The notes under the pieces are model-generated. The model was given only the letters and a program-made list of their open reading frames with translations, made no database searches and was not told the DNA's origin. Below, in pieces: positions 55,901 through 64,000 of a stretch of DNA of 64,000 nt. Source of the DNA: Ancylostoma caninum (lineage: Eukaryota > Nematoda > Chromadorea > Rhabditida > Ancylostomatidae). Position 1 is the first letter of the stretch. Each line of letters opens with the position of its first letter. A program made the translations under genes and the position numbers. The DNA is taken from assembly GCA_037903475.1 (NCBI GenBank), contig JBAJFG010000529.1, positions 372,001 to 436,000 on the forward strand, written 5' to 3'.

Positions 55901-58066
55901 ACTTTCTTCTAACTCACATCCTACTTCCACTATTCCGCAAGAGTGGGGTGGTATGTATGCTTTTCTTCTCGCCTTGGCTTCCACTTCACAACTCTCACGC
56001 ACACCTTCCTCATGCGCTTGATTAGTCACGGCTATAGAGACACCTAGGCTCTCTAAAGCATTCATTCCTAGCAGCACCTCATTCTGATCTTGTGGGGTGA
56101 TATGAAACTCCACATCACTGCTTAGTCCTCCAACTAGTTCCACAGGGATGCGCACTACTCCTACTATATTCATCCTATTGTTCGATGCATCATATACAGG
56201 GTCTACCTGCCCAGGTCCCTGCGTGGGCAAATTATCAACATTGTAACCCCTGATCTGTGCATTCTCCAGTACTCTCAAAGGGATTAAACTAATCATAGAT
56301 CCACTATCTATCATTCCTTTCACTTCGCCTCCCAGAAGTCTCACGGTGCCAAACATAAGGTTGCCTATCCTTTTCACCTTTTTCCCGTCCTTACATACCT
56401 TTACACTACATGATCGCACACTCCGGATGATTTCTGATATGCGTACTTCCTCTTGTTTACTGTTACCCTGCCTTGAGTCTCTGATATTTCTCACCTGTGA
56501 TTGCCGCGTTGGGCAACTCCTTGCTAGGTGGCCTGTACTTGAACATAAGAAACATTTCCTAGCTTCCTCTCCGTCATTCCCATTCGTCCTACCTTCCCTT
56601 TCTTGAGATCTTCTCGCCGGCCAACGTCTCGCGTTTCCACTGGTTGTCTTTGGCGGCTCCCTGTCGACAATCACTCTCTCTGGATTCAAGTCTCTGCTCA
56701 CAATTACCCTACGATTAGATCTATCCCCTTGATTAAGGACTCTTGATCCATACTGCCTCGCTCTTATTTTCCAGTCCTGATACCTTACCCGTTCCGATCC
56801 AGAAAGTGTTCCAAACATTATTTTAGACTGCTCGATACTTATCGCTAATTGTTTTACTTCTTCATATGCTCTCTCCGGCCCTACTCTATGAATTGCGCTT
56901 AGTAACTGGACGTGCTCGGGCCACTGCTTCAAATTAGAGATCAGAATTTGTGCGTATTCAAGCGACCTGTCTTGAATACTGGTGCTGGGGTTAGCCATTC
57001 TCCCCAGTTTCTCTATGGCCACACAGAAGTCTGCGACCTCCTGTCCTGGCCGAATTTTTAGAGCGCGCAACTCTGTTAGGGCCCTCATTCTCGCCGCAAC
57101 AGAGTCATTTGCCAGCAACCTTCCCATTTCCACGACTACACTATCAAACCCTTTGGCCTTCACCACATCCGGGAGTGTTTCAAAAACATTCTTGGCCCTA
57201 CCGCCTAAGTGATCATCTCCTAATATTTCTATTAACGTCCCGTCATCCCGAATAACCCGTTCGTACTTCCTACGGAACCTCCGGACAAACTCTTGGAAAT
57301 TTTCCTTCTGTTTCCCTTTGAAGATGCCGGGGTCCGTACAAGACAACGATTGGAAACATTGCACAAAATCCCGATTCGTAAACTGACCTGCCCTGTCCTG
57401 CAGGTTTCCCGAAGACGCCGCTGCAGAGCGCCTCCATCCTTGCCCGGAGTATGCTCCAGTCGACTCTTCTGTCGTTTCGATCTGGAATTGTTGGTTATTC
57501 ACAACCACTCCCTCGGTTGATGTCGACCGTAACCAACCTTGTGCCTCGCTAGTCACCGCTTCCTGGCAAGCTTCTGTTCGCTCATCTACCTTCCCCACTT
57601 GCTGGGTTCGCTTCTTCATGTTCTTTACTGTGTCGACCATCTGGAACATACTTACATCCAGTATATCGCACACTTTTGCGACTAACTCTCCATCCCGTTC
57701 TATCGTTTCCAAGTAATGGATCCAATCTTCAGCTGACTCTATCCCCCTCTCTCTTAACCTTTGATACAAATCAGCGTGCATAATTCTAGTTAGGCGACAA
57801 TTTTCTGCCAGTAATTTGAGTTTCTTGCTAACAAATTCAATCATTGTCTTCAGACTAGCGCTGTGCTTCTCCTTATAGCGCTCGGAAATCTTATGTTGGT
57901 TTAACTCTTCCTCTAAGCTATCCGTTATCCTGTTCAATTCACCAGCAACAACTAATAGCTCCTTAGCTAGACATGAATCAGGGAACTGTAACTCTGAGAT
58001 ACCTACCGTGTCAGAATCTTGTATCCGCTCAAAGGTACCCTCTTCCATCGGCGTACCGTTAGTCAT
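52925..58066 (-). CDS. Gypsy Gag-Pol polyprotein, single frame, 1,713 residues
   Basis: Uninterrupted from the ATG at 58,066 to TAA at 52,925. The frame is open eight codons further upstream but without an ATG, and a TTTTCTTGCAG acceptor-like site lies just before. Gag carries a capsid-like region ([30 protein letters not shown]) and a CCHC knuckle C505-X2-C508-X4-H513-X4-C518. The protease has IDSG with D587. The reverse transcriptase has YIDD at 1006-1009, and RNase H has FTDAS with D1160. The integrase has an HHCC zinc region (HAGVFAGH...CQRC, about 1372-1415), then D1444 and D1504. The residue 36 after D1504, where the catalytic Glu of D,D(35)E is expected, is Lys (K1540). Fusion of gag and pol in one frame without a shift is known in some Gypsy lineages. 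The polyprotein would be made, but integration is probably defective. Confidence 0.93.
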   Translation of the reverse strand: MTNGTPMEEGTFERIQDSDTVGISELQFPDSCLAKELLVVAGELNRITDSLEEELNQHKISERYKEKHSASLKTMIEFVSKKLKLLAENCRLTRIMHADLYQRLRERGIESAEDWIHYLETIERDGELVAKVCDILDVSMFQMVDTVKNMKKRTQQVGKVDERTEACQEAVTSEAQGWLRSTSTEGVVVNNQQFQIETTEESTGAYSGQGWRRSAAASSGNLQDRAGQFTNRDFVQCFQSLSCTDPGIFKGKQKENFQEFVRRFRRKYERVIRDDGTLIEILGDDHLGGRAKNVFETLPDVVKAKGFDSVVVEMGRLLANDSVAARMRALTELRALKIRPGQEVADFCVAIEKLGRMANPSTSIQDRSLEYAQILISNLKQWPEHVQLLSAIHRVGPERAYEEVKQLAISIEQSKIMFGTLSGSERVRYQDWKIRARQYGSRVLNQGDRSNRRVIVSRDLNPERVIVDREPPKTTSGNARRWPARRSQEREGRTNGNDGEEARKCFLCSSTGHLARSCPTRQSQVRNIRDSRQGNSKQEEVRISEIIRSVRSCSVKVCKDGKKVKRIGNLMFGTVRLLGGEVKGMIDSGSMISLIPLRVLENAQIRGYNVDNLPTQGPGQVDPVYDASNNRMNIVGVVRIPVELVGGLSSDVEFHITPQDQNEVLLGMNALESLGVSIAVTNQAHEEGVRESCEVEAKARRKAYIPPHSCGIVEVGCELEESTERILWPDRREVPNGVFKIEGKIASIPVRNLGDEAMCIREGEILGNWGTEKWHEKWERDSHLAWENVEWDVTKEERQHILQEQVLGTVPKQDWEKGVVEVLEEFPEAFAVSDRELSRTDIAGMDIDTGDSKPIKLRTRPVPMSIRPLLKDLLQDLQKRGIVEKSNSPWAFPIVLVEKKDESLRLCVDYRELNKRIKQDCYPLPTMDAILQSLAGKSFFSTLDLCSGYWQIPLSDKAKEKSAFTTPEGLFQFCVTPFGLSTSPAVFQRMMDTVLDGLLGNEIFCYIDDIMVCTKTKERHIELLKEVCRRMIAAGLRLKAKKCVLLQTKVSFLGHVIDADGVHIQAKVEAIRSYPAPSSAKELRTFLGMASYYRKFCLGFSRIAGCLFQLTSTKNKWEWEEEHKKAFERVKEMISGAPVLVQPDVEAARRTEKPIVIFTDASTSGLGAVLSQEGRDGYLHPIFFASKSLSKAERRYHVTDLEALAVVFAVRRFHMFIYGLPTLVMTDHQPLTALFQRCNVSPRVLRWSLELQRYNLQIKYVKGKANSVADALSRGISAKVEDSLEGVNEAVVNKMSVREETKWLKELRQDPIFGEVIEAVECEKTDGLVKFPGLRYPLRTADFVIDEGELKLYQEDGSLVYVVPESARFEVFHEAHAGVFAGHFSAKKLLGKLKKQVFWPSMTQDVHKWSRSCQRCFVNNPHQAIIPPLKPIITTRPYEIIGVDILELGATTTGNRYAVTVIDQFSKYAAAYPVPDKSAATVARTLFVRWIAEGCRWPKTIISDRGGEFENKVMDELTEITKIQHVLTKGYNPRENGLAKRLNGTIVAMLRKSTLIPAEWDKRLPFCMMSYNMLPHNSTGESPFYILHGIDPNFPSEVIPNGGISWYAMDRSLDDYKAEILQAVSETHERVRDYNERVRASMKAGYDKRNYVDQSLHPKVGERVYMLLPNERAKSSHPKLIHEWAGPFRVLETSENSALLSRIGESSECSSTC

Positions 58067-58459
58067 GTTAGCTGGGTGAGTGTTCTGCAAGAAAATTGCT
58101 CACTTGAGACAATTGACCAGGTTATACGCACGTACGATCAATGTACACGACGGCTACTAACTAATCGAGACGGTCAATCAGTGACCACAACAGGGTTCCC
58201 TCACAAAGAAAACACACTCTGCTCTCGAGGCTCTTTCTTCCAACTCGCCTTCCCGCGCGTCGACTCACTATCGACTACTCCACTAATCAATATTGGTGAC
58301 GTCACACGTGCTTTCTCTCCAGCTCTGCCAAGCACACACCTCTTGCCTCCGGTGTATTTGAACTACCTAGTCGCTCGACTCACTCTTCCTTTCCGCTCGC
58401 ACCTCCTTCACACAGTGCGGAGCGTGTACCGTGGTTACTGCTAAGCCACTTCCTTTATC

Positions 58460-58477
58460 GAGTAGGTTCGACCTCCA
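58460..58477 (-). promoter_or_regulatory. Primer binding site of the Gypsy element
   Basis: The 18 bases directly inside the 5' LTR read TGGAGGTCGAACCTACTC on the minus strand. The complement ends in ...GGTTCGACCTCCA, the T-arm and CCA-terminated 3' end of a tRNA. I cannot name the tRNA without a tRNA set from this species. Confidence 0.85.
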
Positions 58478-58841
58478 TGTGAGGCCAAAGGTTCTCTCGA
58501 TCAAAGGAACTAGGGCTGCGAACCCTCTTTAACCACAGTGCACGCGTGGAAAACACAATTTATTAAACAAGTGCAGAAATTAGAGAAAACTGAACAAATA
58601 AAAAAACAATCAACGACGGTGGCGGAGAGATCCTGATGCGGTCGAGGGTGATGGCTTCCGGCGTCGAGGACTGGACCGCCGTCAGGAGGGAAGGGGAATC
58701 CTATAATGAATAGTCTCTCTGGAAAAAGATCGGATCCCGCACCCGTTTGGCGCCTTCGCGCCTGATCACTTCCGTGATCTGCGGGGCCAACCTTCTCTTG
58801 ACCTTATAGCGCCCTCCTTTTTACGGGCGGTTTGCCTGACA
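58478..58841 (-). repeat. Gypsy 5' LTR (right)
   Basis: 364 bp with TG...CA ends, paired with 51,438-51,802. On the minus strand it begins TGTCAGGCAAACCGCCC and should contain the promoter; I do not see an unambiguous TATA box. It ends directly at the right 842-bp repeat. Confidence 0.95.
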
Positions 58842-59683
58842 GAACTCACTTATACATGCTTCATTTTCTTAATTTGTCCCGTTTAATGCTTTGGTGCATT
58901 TGATTGCAAAATCGGGATCAAATATGCATATTATAGAATTTACTCTTGTTGAAAGCACAAAAGGCGACCTTGCTGTTATACCAGCTACAATATGTTAGAG
59001 CTGCGTTGCTTCAGGATAAGCTTAAGTGTGGTATTTGTATGCTTCTTCACCGCAACCAAGTGGTAAAACACGTTGGGCGGATTTTTGGTTGCAACGCCAG
59101 AAGTTGCTGGCGTTGTCCGTGAGCAATCGTGTTGGGTCATTATCAAACATATTTCTCCGTTGTTCATGTTTCAACGCGTACTTGCTCGTTTTCACCTGAA
59201 TTCTTGTAAATTCCGGCTAAATTTCCTGTAGAATTTCACTAAATTCCGTCTATCCTCCTCCAGGATTCCTCACACTTTTCCGAGCAGTTCAGGCGGAGTT
59301 TCCTAGGAATTCAGGCGGAAACCGCCGGTGTGCGAACATCAGAGCATACGGGGTGTCCACCGCCACTACTGGGGCGGGCATAGGAATAAAAGCTATGAAA
59401 ATGCACACATTGTCGGCATCGTTACGATATTTTGTTGTTGGCAACTCAGCTTCCATTATAGATCAGTTCTTCAATGATTTCCATTACCATACACATATGT
59501 GTAATAGCCTCAAGCACTATGTGGTAGACTACTGGGAGAAATCTCACCGTATTTTGCGTTTGAAACATGAGAGAAGACATTTTGTGAATAAGTTCTATCC
59601 GAGCTGCACAAATAATTGGATGATATCAGCAAAACGAGTGAATACAATGAAGAACATCAACGATTTATGTAGTGACGCGTTCC
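58842..59683. repeat. 842-bp direct repeat, right copy (U')
   Basis: Same length as 50,595-51,436 and about 99% identical. It abuts the 5' LTR with no spacer. The open frame interrupted at the left copy continues here for a few more codons to a stop (59,353-59,700, about 115 codons, unrecognised), so this copy shows the undisturbed right-hand sequence. Confidence 0.9.
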
Positions 59684-60868
59684 TATCACTGATGAGCTAA
59701 TAGTTCAAGAAGGAAACACAAATTATGAGTTACATCTTTGATCAAAAACTACTGCGTTATTACATAAAATTTTTGCTATTTCAAGTACTAACTCCCTTTG
59801 AATCGTTAGTGGTTACCTAACAGATGCTAATACACAATGAGGGCCGGAGTAACTGCCTTGCCATATCGTAGTAGCTAATCGCGACTGTCAATGTTTTCCC
59901 ACAGTATTTGGTACTCTACGAGGGCGGCTTGAAAAGTTTCCGGAATGACAATGAAAACAAAACAACTCTGATGCAATCAATATTTTATTTCATAACTCAA
60001 TCCCCTCGAAGCTCAACACAAGTGGTCCGGTCTGTTTTTAATTTTTCATTCTCTATCTAGAATGAGTTTCTCTGAAATACTCAGAATAACCGGATAAAGC
60101 CACGATTAACCCCTGATCGGAATCTTGGACTTGGCAGGAAGATGTTGAAATTCTAAGACAGGAATAGGTAGGAAGAAGCCACAAAAATTTAATTTTGACT
60201 TGTTACAGATTTTGGACATGGACGGTGTGATGTGACAATATCTTAGTGATTATACGAGAATATTCAATTTCAGCTGTTAGTTGATGATTCTTCATTCTAT
60301 ATCCTACTGGGTTTTCATTACTGTTTTCCCCCTCTTCGATAGGTGTTTTCACTTTTCTAACCTTCGTTCAACATCGAGCTGTTACTTCAATGTCTGGTAT
60401 CGTGTAAGGTAGTGCCAGATTTTATTACAACACAGCATATATGGCTAGTTGTCAGGCTCGCTGGAACTAGATCTGTACCCAGTTCTGTCTCACTAATGCT
60501 ACCACATATCAGTGGCCTACTCGAAGCAAAACGTAACATCTCTTCACTGATTCGGTTCAAAGGTAAGTTTTGCCCCAAACTGTTAGGGGAAGGGTAAATC
60601 GAACATCTAAAAATTCAAGGTGAGACTTTCTGCGCATGTAATGAGAGGCGTTATCCCTAGCGCCGTTCACCTCGCATCGGATTTCATATCTTAATGAATT
60701 CTTCAGTTGCGCATCTCGCCAATGACAAATTCCTCACACGAAAAATAATATAATTCACTGGTAGAGTTACGGCCTACCCTGATCATACCACATGCGCTGT
60801 TAATGAATTCCACCTATTGCGTTTAGCGCTATGGTTAAACACATCCGGAAGACCCCTTATGCACTAGA
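59684..60868. other. Intergenic, no gene recognised
   Basis: AT-rich sequence with short frames only. I see no exon, RNA gene or repeat with clear ends. Confidence 0.4.
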
Positions 60869-61015
60869 CATTTGACTCGACAGAGTCAAATCGAGTTTCG
60901 AATAAATCGACTTTCGAGTGACTGGAAATATCGACTATTCGAAAATGGTCAAAAATCGAGCTATTCGAAATATCGACTATTCGAAAAAGGCAGTTATTCG
61001 ACTCGACATTTCTTA
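60869..61015 (+). repeat. TCGA-rich interspersed repeat (copy 2)
   Basis: Repeated words TCGACTATTCGAAA and ATCGAGCTATTCGAAA occur in tandem. It matches 46,145-46,318 in the opposite orientation. Confidence 0.6.
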
Positions 61016-62694
61016 GTCCTTAAAATTGGTGAAATTGCAAGTAAAACCTCACATTGAAGCATCTCTCTATCTTTCATATTGTGTATTTATTGATGTTATT
61101 TACAATTAAGCGACCATAATACATGTCTCATAGATTATTTGCTTCCATACTGAGCACTTCCTGTAGTTCTCATCGCATATATCCAAAACTTTTTTGTTTT
61201 TACCGTAGGTGAAATTTTGACTTTTTGTCGCGTTCGTACTTTGAATACATAGAAATTTTGAGCTCGCGGTATCCGATTAAACAGCGCATAATCTTTGAAC
61301 ATCAGCATTACATGGTTAACACATATAGTAAGCCTCATTTATCGCACATGTTTCCGTAAATTTCACTGGGACATTTCCGCACATTGCGTCTTATCAACTG
61401 CGATATATACCAACCAAAGTGGCACCTCGGAAGTTCCGAGCGGAGTCTCGTGGATTTCGAGCACCAGCAAAGTTTCCATAATGTTTGAGGTCAATTCCAA
61501 GAATCGAATAATGTTTGATGCGGTCAAAAAATTAGTATGGACTGTCTCTCTATAAGTTATGCTCTTGTCCAACATGTATACAAATACGAACGATAATGCG
61601 TCGAGTATAACACCGGCTTTGTAGATGATTCAGCAGTTCATTCTGCACTATCTGCGAAATAGTTGCAATATTAGGAATGTAGTTCAGATCCGATGCGCTA
61701 TTGCTTCAAATTGTAAAATAAACACCCTTTTATTCGAAACAGAAAACGGATTAATCGTGGAGAACATCTACTAACAGCGGCGAGGTGTACACCATTAAAT
61801 TCTTTCGTCATTGCCTGGGTTTGAAACAGTATGTCCATGAATACTGTGGCTCAGTGCGATAATTGTTGCCATGCACGCGAGTCTTCGCGCGTTCGTTTCT
61901 TCCCTGAGGCCGTCTTTTGCAAATAAGTGGAAATGGAGTGGATGTAGTTCAAGTGATGACAAGAATTTGGTTAGATCTTGGTTATAAGTCGGTTAACCTC
62001 GAAAACCAACAGTTGTTCGAGGCCACAACTTTCTCTATAACCGTCGGTTCCAGCGCAATTACTACGACCCCAGCAGGTAAACATGATGGTGCCGTGATTC
62101 ACCACACAAGGATCTGATCTGTTGTTAGAAAGGAAATTATAGGCGGCCATAAAAACATAAATATGCTTCAGAGTCAGTTAGGAGGTTGCAATGATAATTA
62201 GGTTAGGGGCAGTGTCTCAGCTCATGGGCCGCATTCGAGATTCCTCTCTGAGTCGAACATATGCGAGTCGTGAGTACAAAGATGTACCTTGAAGGCAGCA
62301 CCCACGGAAATTTTTGGGTTGAAGATTTCGCGGTATGTCGGGGTTTTCAGGGACGATGAACTCATTGACAACGATGAAGTAGCGTGAAACACGCGAAAAA
62401 CACAGAAAATGTTGGCGGTATTTCATGCGTTTCGGAAATAGAAAACCAAAGGGAAAATTGTTTCAGTCTCTTGAATGTCAGAGTGGCAGCTCGCTGGGTT
62501 GCAAGGTAATGAAACGGATGCGCGAGAACTAGTCCTCACGACAATTCTTCACCGTTGTGGTGTATCTAACCTGAAGAGGCGGTGGCAAGTACAGAAGGAC
62601 TTCTGCTCTCTCAATTGTTCTCTTTCCACTAACAGATCATTTATTTTTTCTAATGTTTTCTATTCTAATATTTTAAAAATCAGTAATACAGAGT
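61016..62694. other. 3' flank of the second transporter
   Basis: Short frames only. An 18-bp imperfect palindrome around ACCTCGGAAGTTCCGAG lies at about 61,425. No gene is recognised up to the transporter stop codon at 62,695. Confidence 0.4.
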
Positions 62695-63785
62695 TTATGG
62701 ACTGGGACTTTGCCTAGCGACGAGTGAATGGTATAAGCCGCCGACATCCTTGAGCAGTTCGGAATGCGTACCGGTCTAAAAAAAATCTGTAGGTTTTTCA
62801 AACCACCACTACCAAAGTAAAAAATAAAATACCTGAACAACTCTGCCGTTACTAACTACACATATTCGATCAGCATGCTCTATTGTGGACAGTCGATGGG
62901 CGATGATGATTACCGTCAGTTTGCCAGCGATTCTTTAAAGATGCATGAATTTCCCATTGATACATCTCTTTTATAGCAGAGAACCTACCTTTTCAGGGCT
63001 TCCTGCACAGCATCTTCAGAATGCGAATCCAGTGCACTGGTAGCTTCGTCGAGAATTAGCACAGCTGGTCGCCTTACCAATGCTCTGGCAATAGCAATGC
63101 GTTGTTTTTGACCACCTAAATAAGAAAATTTGATTTTATTACATTAGTAATTTCCAGTTGAGCTCACCTGACAGCTGAGCTCCCCTCTCGCCGCAGTTCG
63201 TCTCGTAGCCGTTCTCCAGCTGCATGACGAATTCGTGCACATTAGCGGTTTGTGCCGCTCGCAACATATCCTCCTCGGTGGCCCATTCGCATCCGTAAAC
63301 GATGTTCTCACGGATTGAGCCATTGTACAACACCGGCTCCTGCGCTACTAGTGCCACCTATAGCACAGACCGAGTTTTTCACTAGGTTTTCCTGCGCACA
63401 AATAGCAAATCAGCTACGAACCTTCTCGTGGAAGTATTCATGATCGATTCTGTCAATGGGTGTTCCGTCAACGAATATGGAACCACTAGTAGGCTTATAG
63501 AATCGCTCAATAAGTGATACAAAAGTGGATTTTCCACCACCGCTGGCACCAACAAAAGCGACAGTTTGGCCGGACTCGAGCGTTAGGTTGACATCCTGTA
63601 GAAGCAAGACCATTTTGAGAAGGTGCTGAAACGTCTGGGGCGGAACTGACCTCTAACACCTTCCTGTTGGGTCGCGATGGGTACGAGAAATTCACAGAGG
63701 TCAGTTCGATTTTTCCAGTGATTTCCGGCTTTTCCTTTCCATTAGATTCCGCTTTGTCGGAATCGTCGGTCATGTAGGCAAATAT
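62695..63785 (-). CDS. Second ABCB half-transporter (TAPL/HAF-like), 3' six exons; gene continues beyond the window
   Basis: Exons, 5' to 3': 63785-63651, 63595-63422, 63357-63168, 63115-62989, 62932-62833, 62775-62695 (TAA). They encode the nucleotide-binding domain: an [19 protein letters not shown] lead-in, Walker [11 protein letters not shown]-loop [19 protein letters not shown], signature LSGGQKQR, Walker [14 protein letters not shown]-loop IIAHRLST and a short C terminus (RQSPSP). Lengths of the four internal exons (174, 190, 127, 100) equal those of the transporter at 30.2-47.7 kb. The first and last shown differ by three bases each (135 against 132, 81 against 78), and all phases agree. 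It is a tandem paralogue in the same orientation. All catalytic motifs are intact. In nematodes this pair would most simply be HAF-4 and HAF-9, known to work together, but which is which cannot be told here. Confidence 0.85.
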
Positions 63786-64000
63786 CTATAACAAGAGAGG
63801 GATTTTCTCGAACGTGTCTCTGTGTTATACTCGTAATTTATTTTTGGAGATGCTGCGATTACATAGGCGAGAACTGGTCCCCAGACGTTATTCTGCTTTC
63901 GCGGCTTTCTGTTTTTCCTATGGTTCTTCGCTTTGTTAGTTTACTTGGTTAGAGTGAGCACAAGCGTCCAGTCCTTGTCGAAAAAATAGACGGATTGCGC
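63786..64000. other. Upstream intron of the second transporter, to window end
   Basis: It follows the acceptor GTTATAG on the minus strand. I do not see the next upstream exon within the remaining 215 bases. Confidence 0.5.

Larger units (their letters stand above)
51438..58841 (-). mobile_element. Full-length Gypsy-type LTR retrotransposon, 7.4 kb
   Basis: Order on the minus strand: 5' LTR (58,841-58,478), primer binding site, Gag-Pol frame, third frame in the env position, polypurine tract AGGGGGGAGA (51,803-51,812), 3' LTR. The protease, reverse transcriptase, RNase H, integrase order is Gypsy-type (Metaviridae). LTR identity of about 99% indicates a recent insertion. Instead of a short target duplication, 842-bp direct repeats flank it. 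Confidence 0.95.

Noticed and set aside
53364..57520. Many plus-strand open frames of 60-130 codons opposite Gag-Pol and the third frame
   Set aside because: They are antisense shadows of a long selected coding frame, with no motifs of their own.
58460..58477. Apparent tRNA 3' end on the plus strand
   Set aside because: It is the primer binding site of the Gypsy element, not part of a tRNA gene.

Overview
The window is nuclear DNA from a parasitic nematode, most likely a strongylid hookworm of the Ancylostoma type. The organism is inferred from gene style, not from a marker gene. Coding sequence is split into many small exons with TTTTCAG-like acceptors, introns are packed with repeats, and RTE, mariner, Helitron, Penelope-like and Gypsy elements occur together. 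There are no operons, ribosome binding sites or CRISPR arrays.

Layout. 1-10.6 kb is mostly repeats: GC-rich terminal-inverted-repeat (TIR) elements carrying a tRNA-like segment, a foldback element and a 1.7 kb inverted repeat. The terminal exons of a small membrane-protein gene (A, 6.28-6.52 kb) lie among them. 10.6-14.8 kb holds a complete seven-exon gene (B) for a 244-residue four-pass membrane protein. 15-22 kb is repeat-rich. Its main item is a 5'-truncated RTE retrotransposon (18,509-21,720, minus) with a 13-bp target-site duplication, itself interrupted by an 849-bp non-autonomous Helitron. 22.4-29.6 kb carries gene C, a paralogue of B with incomplete 5' exons. Its introns contain a mariner, nested MITEs and a pol-less Gypsy remnant.

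30.2-47.7 kb (minus) is one complete 17-exon gene for an ABCB half-transporter of the TAPL/ABCB9 type (nematode HAF-4/HAF-9 group), 729 residues by my splice model. A Penelope-like GIY-YIG endonuclease fragment lies in one of its introns. 62.7-63.8 kb (minus) is the 3' part of a second such transporter, with the same internal exon sizes; it continues past the window edge. The two are a head-to-tail tandem pair.

Between the two transporters lies a full-length Gypsy-type LTR retrotransposon (51,438-58,841, minus) with 364-365 bp LTRs, a primer binding site, a polypurine tract, a single 1,713-residue Gag-Pol frame and a third frame in the env position. The element is flanked by 842-bp direct repeats instead of a normal 4-6 bp target duplication. 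Its integrase has Lys where the catalytic Glu is expected.

The most noteworthy points are the 842-bp flanking duplication, the conserved non-env third frame of the Gypsy family (also kept in the pol-less copy inside gene C), the Helitron insertion whose removal restores the RTE reading frame exactly, and the tandem HAF pair.
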